Assembly: GCA_946886365.1 (NCBI GenBank)
Contig: CAMPIM010000032.1
Span: 1 to 31,368, forward strand
Direction of reading: 5' to 3'
DNA: 31,368 nucleotides
DNA from: an uncultured Novosphingobium sp.
GTDB lineage: Bacteria; Pseudomonadota; Alphaproteobacteria; Sphingomonadales; Sphingomonadaceae
In this document: positions 17,279 through 25,782 of the stretch, in pieces
How positions within the stretch are numbered: position 1 is the first letter of the stretch
Layout: the number at the start of each line of letters is the position of its first letter
Position numbers and translations under genes: made by a program
The notes under the pieces: model-generated
Databases searched by the model: none
Told to the model about the DNA's origin: nothing
The model's input: the letters and a program-made list of their open reading frames with translations, nothing else

Positions 17279-19491
17279 AGTTCGACAAGCCCGCTACGAT
17301 CAATCCCATCGATCGCGGCCGCGTAGTCGGGATTGCGCATGATCGCATCGACGGAGCGGCAAAGGTTACCGGCACCGCGCCCTACGCCTATGAACGGCAC
17401 GATGCCGCGCCCCATGCCGCCTATGGCTGGATTGTCGGATCGGCAATCGCAAAGGGCAAGATTGAGGCCATGGACCTGCGCGCCGCTCAAGCGGCACCCG
17501 GCGTTCTGGCTATCGTCACGCATCAAAATGCCGGGCCGCTGGCAAAGGGCGGGAGGAATACCGCTCATCTGCTGGGCGGACCCGTGATCGAACATTATGA
17601 TCAGGCGGTGGCGTTGATCGTCGCCGATACGTTTGAAAATGCCCGCGACGCCGCCAGGCTGCTGCGCATCGATTACAGCCCGGAAAAAGGGCGTTACGAT
17701 CTCGCTACCGAACGCGGGAATGCCATCGTGCCGGAAGAGGGGTTTGGCGGGCCGGCCGACACGCGCGCGGGGGATTTCGACGCGGGTTTCGCCAGCGCGG
17801 CGGTAAAGATAGACCAGAGCTACACAACGCCCGACCAAAGCCATGCGATGATGGAACCCCATGCGACTACGGCTGCATGGAATGGTGATCAGCTGACCTT
17901 GTGGACATCCAACCAGATGGTCGCCTGGACCGTCGAGGACATGGCGGCCACGCTGAAGATCCCGAAGGAAAAGGTCCGGGTCGTCTCCCCCTATATCGGC
18001 GGTGGCTTTGGCGCGAAGCTGTTCCTGCGCGCTGATGCACTGCTTGCGGCTCTGGGCGCACGGTTGGTGGGTAAGCCGGTCAAGGTGGCCATCGCCCGGC
18101 CGCAGGTGCCCAACAACACCACCCACCGCGCGGCGACCATTCAGCGCATTCGCATCGGCGCGGACAAGGATGGCATCATCGACGCGATCGCCCATGAAGT
18201 CTGGTCCGGCGATTTGCCGGGCGGTGGTCCGGAGGTCGCGGCGCAACAGACGCGGCTGCTTTATCGCGGTGCCAATCGGCTGACCGCGCACCGGCTGGCG
18301 GTACTGGACCTGCCCGAAGCCAATGCGATGCGGGCTCCCGGAGAAGCCGTGGGCTTGCTCGCGCTGGAAGTCGCCATGGATGAACTCGCCGAAGCCTGCA
18401 ATATTGATCCGGTCGAACTGCGCATCCGCAACGATGTGCAATATGACCCGGAAGCAGTACCGCAGCGCCCCTTTTCCAGCCGCAAGTTCATCGAATGCCT
18501 GCGTCAGGGCGCGGAACGCTTCGGATGGGAAAAGCGTCATTCACGGCCCGGCCAGGTTCGGGACGGCCGCTGGCTGATCGGCATGGGCGTGGCTTCCGCC
18601 TTCCGAAACAATGTTGTCGTGCCCTCCGGCGCACGGGTCGGCGCGGATCGGCGTGGCCATGTCATCGTGGAAACCGACATGACGGACATCGGCACCGGCA
18701 GCTACACCATACTTGCACAGACGGCGGCGGAAATGCTGGGCGTGCCGATTGAAGCGGTTACGGTGCGTTTGGGCGACAGCCGCTTCCCCCTATCGGCCGG
18801 ATCGGGTGGCCAGTTCGGCGCGAACAGCTCAACCGCGGGACTTTACGCCGCCTGCCTCGCCTTGCGGGCCAAGCTGGCCGCCAAGGCTGGCTTCCCGGCG
18901 GACGACGCCATTTTCGAAGACGGGCTGGTGCGATTTGGCAATCAGTCGCAGCCCATCGGCGCCCTCGCGGGCGAGGGAGGGCTGTGGGCGGAGGACCGGA
19001 TCACATTCGGCAAACTGACCAGGGATTATGCACAGGCGACCTTTGGCGCGCATTTCTGCGAAGTCGGGGTAGACATCGACACGGCGGAAGTGCGGGTCAG
19101 GCGAATGGGCGGGGCGTTCGCGGCAGGGCGCATCCTCAATCCAAAATCGGCCCGCAGCCAGGTCATCGGCGCCATGACAATGGGCGTTGGCGCGGCGCTG
19201 ATGGAGGAGCTGCATGTCGACACGCGCTTTGGCTTCTTCGTCAACCATGACATGGCGGAATATGTGGTCCCCGTGCATGCCGACATTCCCGAACAGGATG
19301 TGTTGTTCCTCGATGAACTGGACGACAAATCCTCTCCGATGAAGGCCAAGGGCGTAGGCGAACTCGGCATCTGCGGCGCTGGCGCGGCGGTTGCCAATGC
19401 CATCTATAACGCCACGGGAATCCGCCTGCGCGACTATCCGCTCACCATCGACAAGCTGCTGGCCGGGCGGGAAGGGTCGGCGCTGGCCTGA
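17275..19491 (+). CDS. paoC: periplasmic aldehyde oxidoreductase, molybdenum subunit
   Basis: The catalytic subunit of PaoABC, which oxidises aldehydes (aromatic ones preferred in E. coli) to acids, protecting the envelope. The 738-aa protein begins [13 protein letters not shown] and carries [13 protein letters not shown], the molybdopterin-binding [21 protein letters not shown] and [14 protein letters not shown]. The catalytic glutamate is Glu696 in [10 protein letters not shown], equivalent to E. coli Glu692. The enzyme family uses molybdopterin cytosine dinucleotide, inserted by the chaperone PaoD; no such gene follows. The next gene is a TonB receptor. AGGAGG lies eight bases before the ATG, inside paoB. 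Assignment by recalled homology over the full length is strong. Confidence 0.95.
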   Translation: MKFDKPATINPIDRGRVVGIAHDRIDGAAKVTGTAPYAYERHDAAPHAAYGWIVGSAIAKGKIEAMDLRAAQAAPGVLAIVTHQNAGPLAKGGRNTAHLLGGPVIEHYDQAVALIVADTFENARDAARLLRIDYSPEKGRYDLATERGNAIVPEEGFGGPADTRAGDFDAGFASAAVKIDQSYTTPDQSHAMMEPHATTAAWNGDQLTLWTSNQMVAWTVEDMAATLKIPKEKVRVVSPYIGGGFGAKLFLRADALLAALGARLVGKPVKVAIARPQVPNNTTHRAATIQRIRIGADKDGIIDAIAHEVWSGDLPGGGPEVAAQQTRLLYRGANRLTAHRLAVLDLPEANAMRAPGEAVGLLALEVAMDELAEACNIDPVELRIRNDVQYDPEAVPQRPFSSRKFIECLRQGAERFGWEKRHSRPGQVRDGRWLIGMGVASAFRNNVVVPSGARVGADRRGHVIVETDMTDIGTGSYTILAQTAAEMLGVPIEAVTVRLGDSRFPLSAGSGGQFGANSSTAGLYAACLALRAKLAAKAGFPADDAIFEDGLVRFGNQSQPIGALAGEGGLWAEDRITFGKLTRDYAQATFGAHFCEVGVDIDTAEVRVRRMGGAFAAGRILNPKSARSQVIGAMTMGVGAALMEELHVDTRFGFFVNHDMAEYVVPVHADIPEQDVLFLDELDDKSSPMKAKGVGELGICGAGAAVANAIYNATGIRLRDYPLTIDKLLAGREGSALA

Positions 19492-19549
19492 GCCTGCACG
19501 TCACGCAGGGTCGTTGTCAGGGGGAGAGCGCCCCGCTATCAGCGCCGCC

Positions 19550-21562
19550 ATGAAAGCCGCATCCCTTTGCCTGCTGCCTGCATTGCTGCCCTCCGCCGCG
19601 CTCGCCCAACCGGCGGCGGCTGACAATGCGCAGGCACGCATCGTTGTCACGGGAGCGGGCTTGCCCCTGGCGCCCGGTACGCCTGCCTATGGGTCGGTGG
19701 AGATCGAACGGCAACGCCTGCTAAACAGTGCGTCCGGCAGGATCGAAAGCATCCTGACCGACATAGCCGGGTTCCAGCAGTTTCGCCGATCCGACAGCCG
19801 GTCGGCAAATCCTTCGGCCCAAGGGGCGAGCTTGCGCGCCTTGGGCGGCAATGCGTCCAGCCGTACCCTGGTTTTGCTGGACGGCGTGCCGATGGCCGAC
19901 CCGTTTTTCGGCTACATCCCTTTCGGCGCGCTGGTGCCGGATCGGCTTTCCGGCGTCCGGGTGACGCGGGGGGGCGGTGTCGGCGCTTTCGGATCGGGCG
20001 CGGTCGCAGGGACCATCGAACTGGCAAGCGCCACACGCGAACAATTGCCCATGCTGGCCGCCAGCGCCCTTTATGGCAGCCGCGACGCGACCGAACTGTC
20101 CGCCAGCCTCACGCCTGATCTTGGCGGCGGCTTCGTCTCCCTCTCCGGCCGTTGGGACAGGGGAGATGGCTTCCAAACCACGCCATTGGACCAGCGCGTG
20201 TCAGCGACGGTCCCTGCCGCCTATGACAGTTGGTCGGCCAATCTGCGCGCCGTTGTTCCGGTTTCCGCCAACCAGGAACTGCAATTCCGCACGATATTGT
20301 TCCACGACGATCGGACGCTTCGCTTTCGTGGCGCGGACAGTGTGAGCGAAGGGCAGGATGCAAGCATCCGCTATGTGTCGCGGGGCCGGTGGCAGGTCGA
20401 CGCCCTTGCCTATGTTCAGGCGCGCAACTTTGCAAACATCGTGATTTCCTCCAATCCGCCTTTCCGCAAGACGCTGGATCAGCGGAACACGCCCTCCACG
20501 GGCCTTGGTGGCAAAGTCGAACTGCGGCCGCCGGTTGGCCCGGACCATCTGCTGCGCATCGGCGTGGACAGCCGCTTCGCCAGCGGCGACATGTTCGAGG
20601 ATGCCTACAGCGCTGTCACCGGATTGGTTACCGCTCGCCGCCATGCGGGGGGGCGACAACTCACCACGGGCATGTTCGCCGAAGACGACTGGACGCTAGG
20701 CCGCCTTGTCCTGACCGGAGGGGTGCGAGCCGACCGTTGGACGATATCCGACGGCTTCTTCCGCGCGGCGGGTGCTGGCGCGACCGACCGGGATTTTGAG
20801 AATCGCTCCGACTGGCAGATGTCGGGCCGGGCCGGGGTACTATGGCATGCCGGGGAGGGGATTTCCGTGCGAGGCGCGGCCTATACCGGCTTCCGCCTGC
20901 CGACGCTGAATGAGCTTTACCGGCCTTTCGTCGTCTTTCCGGTCACGACGCAGGCCAACGACGCTCTGGTGCCCGAGAAGCTGAAGGGGATCGAGGCCGG
21001 GATCGATGTCAGCCCCGTCAAAGGCATGACCTTGTCGGCAACCGCCTTCTATAACCGGCTGGACGACGCCATCGCCAACCTCACGATCGGCACCAATCTG
21101 CGCAAGCGGGAAAATGTCGACGCCATCGTGGCCAAGGGGATCGAACTGAGCGCTGTCGGCCAGATAGGCTCGCTATTCCTGTCTGCCTCCTATGCCTACA
21201 GCCACAGCGTCGTTCATGCGCCGGGCAGCCTGTTCGACGGCCTTTCCCCTGCCCAGACGCCCCGCCACGCCGCCAGCACGACATTGGCCTGGCAGCCCCG
21301 GCGCGGATCTAGCCTGTCGGCCACCCTGCGTTATGTCTCCGCCCAGTATGAAGACGATCTTCATGCCGATCGCCTGCCGGGCGCCGTGACGGCCGACGCC
21401 GTCGCCCGCTTGTCGATCGGTCACGGCGTCCAACTGTTCCTGCGCGGCGAAAATCTGTTCGATGAAGATGTCGTCACCCGCCGCGTCACCACCGGCACGG
21501 GGGTGTCGGAGGACCTCGGCGCGCCACGCACATTGTGGGTCGGACTGACCCTCAACCGCTGA
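19550..21562 (+). CDS. TonB-dependent outer membrane receptor
   Basis: An outer membrane beta-barrel that imports a ligand using energy from TonB. From ATG 19550 it has 670 residues; the frame is open further upstream but overlaps paoC and lacks a signal. Residues 1-19 form a signal peptide (ALA before Gln20). The plug domain (about 45-165) contains SAQGASLRALGGNASSRTLV, LLDGVPMADPFFGYIPF and the RGGGVGAFGSGAVAGTIEL segment. The remaining residues alternate as barrel strands and end LGAPRTLWVGLTLNR, a barrel-end pattern but with Arg rather than an aromatic last residue. The ribosome site is weak. It starts 58 bases after paoC and may be in the same operon. The ligand is unknown; vitamin B12/siderophore-type receptors are the nearest design. 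Confidence 0.9.
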   Translation: MKAASLCLLPALLPSAALAQPAAADNAQARIVVTGAGLPLAPGTPAYGSVEIERQRLLNSASGRIESILTDIAGFQQFRRSDSRSANPSAQGASLRALGGNASSRTLVLLDGVPMADPFFGYIPFGALVPDRLSGVRVTRGGGVGAFGSGAVAGTIELASATREQLPMLAASALYGSRDATELSASLTPDLGGGFVSLSGRWDRGDGFQTTPLDQRVSATVPAAYDSWSANLRAVVPVSANQELQFRTILFHDDRTLRFRGADSVSEGQDASIRYVSRGRWQVDALAYVQARNFANIVISSNPPFRKTLDQRNTPSTGLGGKVELRPPVGPDHLLRIGVDSRFASGDMFEDAYSAVTGLVTARRHAGGRQLTTGMFAEDDWTLGRLVLTGGVRADRWTISDGFFRAAGAGATDRDFENRSDWQMSGRAGVLWHAGEGISVRGAAYTGFRLPTLNELYRPFVVFPVTTQANDALVPEKLKGIEAGIDVSPVKGMTLSATAFYNRLDDAIANLTIGTNLRKRENVDAIVAKGIELSAVGQIGSLFLSASYAYSHSVVHAPGSLFDGLSPAQTPRHAASTTLAWQPRRGSSLSATLRYVSAQYEDDLHADRLPGAVTADAVARLSIGHGVQLFLRGENLFDEDVVTRRVTTGTGVSEDLGAPRTLWVGLTLNR

Positions 21563-21643
21563 ATCTTACGCTTCTTGCTCCACTTTAAAGAGGGCAGACG
21601 CGCGCTTTGCTAGAGCGGCCGGAACGATCCGATCCGAGGTTCC

Positions 21644-22405
21644 GTGCGCGCAATTTTCGATGACTCTTCCCCGCCAGCTTTTTCGACGGCCCGATTGGCT
21701 GAATTTCGGTCGCCAAGCCCGGCGGAACTCGAAATCTTCTCCAGCCTCGCAGGCCCGGTTCAGCAGATCGCGCGCAACCGGACGATACGGCGGGAAGGGG
21801 ATACCCCCCAGTCAATCTATATGCTGCTGGAAGGCTGGGCGATCAGCAGCATGACGCTGGCCGATGGCGGGCGGCAGATATTGAAGGTGCATTTGCCCGG
21901 CGACATTCTGGGCACGCCCAGCATGGCGCTCGACCGGGCGGCGGAGACTTTGACGGCGCTCACGCCCGTCAAGCTGCGGTCGATCAGCCTGTCAGCCTTT
22001 GGCGGCCTTTTCACCCGCGCGCCGCACATGGCGGCCCTCATGTTCCTCAGCGTGCAGCAGGAACGCGTCATGCTGATGGACCGGCTCTGCTCGATCGGCC
22101 GCACTTCGGCCGAATCCCGCCTCGCCGACTTTCTGGTTCACCTGCATGGCCGCCTGAACGTGGTTCAGCCGGGCACCGGGCCGCGCTTCGAGCATCCGCT
22201 GACGCAGGAACAGATTGGCGACGTCATCGGCCTTACCGCCGTCCATGTGAACCGTGTCTTCCGCACGCTGGAGGACAAGGGACTCATCCTGCGGGACGGC
22301 CACATGATCGAACTGCTCGACATTCCGGCCCTGCGCAAACTCAGCGGCGTACCGCCCCGTACACTCGCGCGGGATTTGAGTTGGCTGCCCAAGCCGCTGC
22401 CCTGA
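21644..22405 (+). CDS. Crp/Fnr family transcriptional regulator
   Basis: A 253-aa regulator. Residues about 30-130 form the cyclic-nucleotide-binding-like beta roll (REGDTPQSIYMLLEGWAISS, KVHLPGDILG), and the winged helix at about 160-225 has the recognition helix LTQEQIGDVIGLTAVHVNRVFRTLEDKGLI. There is no N-terminal cysteine set, so it is not an oxygen-sensing Fnr with an iron-sulfur cluster; the Arg-Ser pair that contacts cAMP in Crp is not evident either. The start is GTG, with GAGGT immediately upstream; no later start is plausible before the middle of the effector domain. It lies 81 bases after the TonB receptor and could regulate it or the pao genes, which is inference from position only. 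Confidence 0.85.
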   Translation: MRAIFDDSSPPAFSTARLAEFRSPSPAELEIFSSLAGPVQQIARNRTIRREGDTPQSIYMLLEGWAISSMTLADGGRQILKVHLPGDILGTPSMALDRAAETLTALTPVKLRSISLSAFGGLFTRAPHMAALMFLSVQQERVMLMDRLCSIGRTSAESRLADFLVHLHGRLNVVQPGTGPRFEHPLTQEQIGDVIGLTAVHVNRVFRTLEDKGLILRDGHMIELLDIPALRKLSGVPPRTLARDLSWLPKPLP

Positions 22406-22456
22406 CCCGTGTCTGCCATGCTCCAGGAAAAGCCGGGAACGCGGCAGGACCGCCCG

Positions 22457-23431
22457 TCATCCCATCAGGATCATGTTCCGCCCCTGCGCCTTGGCCCGGT
22501 ATAGCGCCGCGTCGGCATCGTTGAGCGCGCCCGCCCATTCCGCACCTTCGTTGACGAGCGCAACGCCCGCCGAAAAGGTGATGGCGCCCATCGGCTCATC
22601 GGTGTCACGCAGCCTGAAGGCCCGTTGCCCCAGATCGCGTCGGGCTGTGTCCAGCAGCTCCACGGCCTGTTCTGGCGCCAATCCCTTCATTACCACCAGA
22701 AATTCCTCGCCGCCCCAGCGGCCCACCAGTTGCCCGCCGCAGCTTTCGACCAGCGAAGTTGCGACCATCTTCAGCACCCGGTCGCCGACCGAATGGCCAT
22801 ATTGGTCGTTGACACGCTTGAAATGATCGACGTCGCAGATCGCGACGGCGAAGGAGCGTTTCGCGCTTTTCAGCTGGTCCATCGCCGTTTCCAGCGCTCG
22901 CCGGTTAAACAGGCCGGTCAACGCATCAAGGTTCGCGTCATGGCGCGCGGTGTCGAGTTCCTGCCTTAGGACCTCCACCTCCCTTGCTGCTGCGGCGAGA
23001 TCCTGCTCGGCCCGCAATGAACGTTCGATCATGTCGGAAATGACAAGGCCCACGCCAGCGACGTCCTTGTCCGCCAGCTTTTCATAACCGATGTTGAGGT
23101 CTCGGTTGAAATCTCCGGTCCGTTCTGCCGCGCTGTTGGCGACTTCGGCCAGCCGCAGGAGTTGATGCCGGGTCTGGTTTCTCAGGGCGTCGGCGTTATG
23201 GGCTGTACCTTGACCGCCAAAGCTGCCGAGACAGCGCACGAAGATGTCGTCCGCCTGCTGCTGACTCATCCTGATGCCGCCATCCGTGGCATCGTTGACG
23301 GCTTTCGACAGCGGCTCGTTCGTGCCGCTTTTCAGCACGTAGCCCATTGCATAATTTTGCGGCGTAGGCGCGAGGCTTTGACGTTGAAGAAACGTCAAGA
23401 CCTCGTGCGCAACGGCTTGTTGCTCGCGCAC
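22457..23431 (-). CDS. GGDEF-domain diguanylate cyclase
   Basis: A predicted cyclic di-GMP synthase. The 324-aa protein lacks membrane segments. The N-terminal 150 residues are helical, ending in a coiled coil (RAEQDLAAAAREVEVLRQEL) that probably drives dimerisation. The GGDEF domain (about 160-322) has DALTGLFNRRAL, ICDVDHFKRVND with Asp200, and the active-site GGEEF at 240-244. The RxxD inhibitory site that normally lies just before the GGEEF is absent (CGGQ instead), so feedback inhibition by c-di-GMP is unlikely. The start is GTG, with GGGGGGAA ten bases upstream. It converges with the Crp/Fnr gene and is preceded by an AT-rich leader. Confidence 0.9.
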   Translation of the reverse strand: MREQQAVAHEVLTFLQRQSLAPTPQNYAMGYVLKSGTNEPLSKAVNDATDGGIRMSQQQADDIFVRCLGSFGGQGTAHNADALRNQTRHQLLRLAEVANSAAERTGDFNRDLNIGYEKLADKDVAGVGLVISDMIERSLRAEQDLAAAAREVEVLRQELDTARHDANLDALTGLFNRRALETAMDQLKSAKRSFAVAICDVDHFKRVNDQYGHSVGDRVLKMVATSLVESCGGQLVGRWGGEEFLVVMKGLAPEQAVELLDTARRDLGQRAFRLRDTDEPMGAITFSAGVALVNEGAEWAGALNDADAALYRAKAQGRNMILMG

Positions 23432-23469
23432 CTAAAATTCCCCCCGGATTTCCCGATTCCCCGCAGGCG

Positions 23470-23518
23470 AAATAATATGGATTAAATTACGTAACAATAA
23501 TCAAAAATAGGAAAATAG
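23470..23518 (-). promoter_or_regulatory. AT-rich leader of the GGDEF gene
   Basis: A strongly AT-rich 50-base stretch, unlike the rest of the window, containing TTACGTAA (23487-23494) and TATTAT-like sequences on the minus strand. It lies just upstream of the GTG start of the diguanylate cyclase and most likely holds its promoter. Exact hexamers with correct spacing could not be fixed. Confidence 0.4.
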
Positions 23519-23549
23519 GCGAGCATGACTGCTCCAGCCTGTCGGGAAA

Positions 23550-23624
<75 letters not shown>

Positions 23625-23737
23625 ACTTTCACCATCCCGCAGAGCCTTTCGGGCTGCGGAGCCGGGCCTATGGCCGCGCGCGTCCTGCTTGTCAAGGCGG
23701 GTTGCGGCCGATGCCCCAATTTGCTTATGGCGCGGCG

Positions 23738-23881
23738 ATGACCAGTGGACAGGACGATCGCAAGGCACGGCTGGCGCAGGCGCTGCGCGACAATTTACGC
23801 CGCCGCAAGGCGCAGGCGCGGGAGGAGGCAGGTCGCGCCACGCCGTCACCCGCCAACCAGAAAGATCAGCCCGACGAATAA
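23738..23881 (+). CDS. small basic hypothetical protein
   Basis: A 47-aa hydrophilic protein starting MTSGQDDRKARLAQALRDNL and continuing RRRKAQAREEAG, with a Pro/Asn/Gln-rich tail ending DQPDE. Small proteins with the ARLAQALRDNLRRRKAQ helix are widespread in sphingomonads as I recall, but have no known function. ATG 23738 is chosen because it begins this core; an ATG at 23711 would add nine residues. It converges with the aminopeptidase gene, with 13 bases between stops, and starts 113 bases from tRNA-Thr. Confidence 0.7.
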   Translation: MTSGQDDRKARLAQALRDNLRRRKAQAREEAGRATPSPANQKDQPDE

Positions 23882-23894
23882 GGGCGCGGCGCCG

Positions 23895-25676
23895 TCACAA
23901 GGGCGCGCAGGCCTGCTTCAACCATTCCAGCGCGTCAGCTTCCAGCTGCGGCCCGACAATCTCCACCACCTTGGCATGATAGGCATCGACCCACGCCCGT
24001 TCGTCCGCCGTCAGTAATTCCACCGCGATGGCATTGCGATCGATCGGCGCGAAGGTCAGCGTTTCAAAGCCCAGCATCTCCCGCTCGGCTCCGGGCACAT
24101 CACATCTTTCGACCAGCACCAGATTTTCGATGCGGATGCCATATTCGCCAGTCTTGTAATAGCCCGGCTCGTTGGACAGGATCATGCCCGGTTGCAGAGG
24201 TTCGTCGCCACCTCCGGCTGTCGCGATGCGCTGCGGTCCCTCATGCACAGACAGAAAGCTGCCGACGCCATGTCCCGTGCCATGGGCATAGTCGAGCCCT
24301 TCCGCCCAAAGAAACTGGCGCGCCAGAACATCCAGCTGGCTACCGCGCGTTCCCGCCGGAAACAGCGCCCGGCCAAGCGCGATGTGCCCCTTCAGCACCA
24401 GCGTGAAGCGCCGCTTCATTTCTTCCGTCGGCGTGCCGATCGCGATCGTCCGCGTCACATCGGTCGTACCGTCGCGATACTGGCCGCCCGAATCGACCAG
24501 ATAGAAGGATCCCTGTTCAATCGGCCGGTTGGTCTTCTCCTCGACCCGGTAATGCACCACCGCGCCATTAGGCCCAGCGCCACTGATCGTGTCGAAGGAC
24601 AGGTCCTTCAACAGCCCGGTCTCCTTGCGGAAAGCCTCCAGCCGGGCGGCGGCGGCAAGCTCATCAACCCCGCCCTTGGGCGTTTCGACGGCAATCCAGT
24701 GCAGGAAACGCGACAGGGCAGCACCATCGCGTGCCTGCGCCGCCTTATGCCCGGCGATCTCCACCGGGTTCTTGATCGCCTTGGGCAGCACGGCCGGATC
24801 GCGGAGCGACAATATCGTTGCCCCACCCGCGTCCAGCGCTTCGAAAATCGCCGCCACGGCCCGCTCCGGGTCCGCTGCCACCGTCTTGCCTGCAAACCCT
24901 CCCAGCGCCCCCGCAAAGTCCGCGCGCGGATGCACCCGCACTGCGTTGCCCAGATGCTGCACGACCACTTCGTCAATCTTCTCGGGCGCGACATAGAGGT
25001 CCGCCGTCGCATCGGCATGCACGATGGCATAGGCCAGCGCGACAGGGGTGCGCGACACATCCTTGCCCCGGATGTTGAAGGTCCAGGCGATGGAATCCAG
25101 CGCCGACAGCACCACCGCGTCCGCCTTCTTCGACGTCAGCCAGTCGGCCATTGCCTGCCGCTTGTCCGCAGCGCTCTGCCCGGCATAGCGATCCTCATGG
25201 ATCATCAGCCGCGCATCGCTGGGGGCAGGGCGATCGGGCCAAACGGCATCCACCGGATTGGTCTCCACCGCCACCAGTTCCGCCCCGCGTTCTGCCAGCG
25301 CTTCGCCCGCCGCCTTCACCCATGCACGGGTGTGCAGCCAGGGATCATAGCCGATGCGCCCGCCCTGGGGAGCATGAACGCCCAGCCATGCTGCGAGGGA
25401 TGTCTGCGGCACGCTTTCATATTGCCAGTGCGCGGCATCGACCTGCTCGCGCACTTGCAGCGTGTAGCGCCCGTCGACAAAGATCGCCGCTTCTTTCCGA
25501 AGCACCACCGCGCTCCCCGCCGATCCCTGAAAGCCCGTCAGCCAGGCGAGGCGCTGCGCATATTCGCCGACATATTCGCTCATATGCTCATCGGTCAGCG
25601 GCACCACAAAGCCGTCCAGCCGCTCGCGCACCAACTGTTCGCGCAGGGCTTTCAGACGGTCTTCATGGGTCGACAT
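23895..25676 (-). CDS. Xaa-Pro aminopeptidase (M24B)
   Basis: A cytoplasmic metallopeptidase removing an N-terminal residue that precedes proline. The 593-aa protein has the three-domain layout of eukaryote-like aminopeptidase P1. Two creatinase-like N-terminal domains span about 1-300, and a pita-bread catalytic domain follows. The metal ligands are Asp395 and Asp406 (VDSGGQYRDGTTDVTRT), His469 (AHGTGHGVG), Glu503 (SNEPGYY) and Glu517 (GIRIENL). Their spacing of 11, 63, 34 and 14 matches human XPNPEP1 exactly as I recall it, and His375 in VVHYR fits the proton-shuttle histidine. The start is ATG, followed by STHEDRLKALREQL. It is divergent from oligopeptidase B, across 106 bases. Confidence 0.94.
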   Translation of the reverse strand: MSTHEDRLKALREQLVRERLDGFVVPLTDEHMSEYVGEYAQRLAWLTGFQGSAGSAVVLRKEAAIFVDGRYTLQVREQVDAAHWQYESVPQTSLAAWLGVHAPQGGRIGYDPWLHTRAWVKAAGEALAERGAELVAVETNPVDAVWPDRPAPSDARLMIHEDRYAGQSAADKRQAMADWLTSKKADAVVLSALDSIAWTFNIRGKDVSRTPVALAYAIVHADATADLYVAPEKIDEVVVQHLGNAVRVHPRADFAGALGGFAGKTVAADPERAVAAIFEALDAGGATILSLRDPAVLPKAIKNPVEIAGHKAAQARDGAALSRFLHWIAVETPKGGVDELAAAARLEAFRKETGLLKDLSFDTISGAGPNGAVVHYRVEEKTNRPIEQGSFYLVDSGGQYRDGTTDVTRTIAIGTPTEEMKRRFTLVLKGHIALGRALFPAGTRGSQLDVLARQFLWAEGLDYAHGTGHGVGSFLSVHEGPQRIATAGGGDEPLQPGMILSNEPGYYKTGEYGIRIENLVLVERCDVPGAEREMLGFETLTFAPIDRNAIAVELLTADERAWVDAYHAKVVEIVGPQLEADALEWLKQACAPL

Positions 25677-25782
25677 CGCATTTCCTTGATCGAGAACCCT
25701 TGCGCAGGGCAGGCTGCCGCCAACATAAGCAGGCCCAGCCGCTTATGCCAGCGCGCCTCCTATACGAGAATCAGGATACTGA

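Noticed and set aside
21621..21646. GGAAC-N17-CGTG before the Crp/Fnr gene as a second EcfG promoter.
   Set aside because: The -10 part has one mismatch and overlaps the GTG start codon, so a transcript from it would lack the start.
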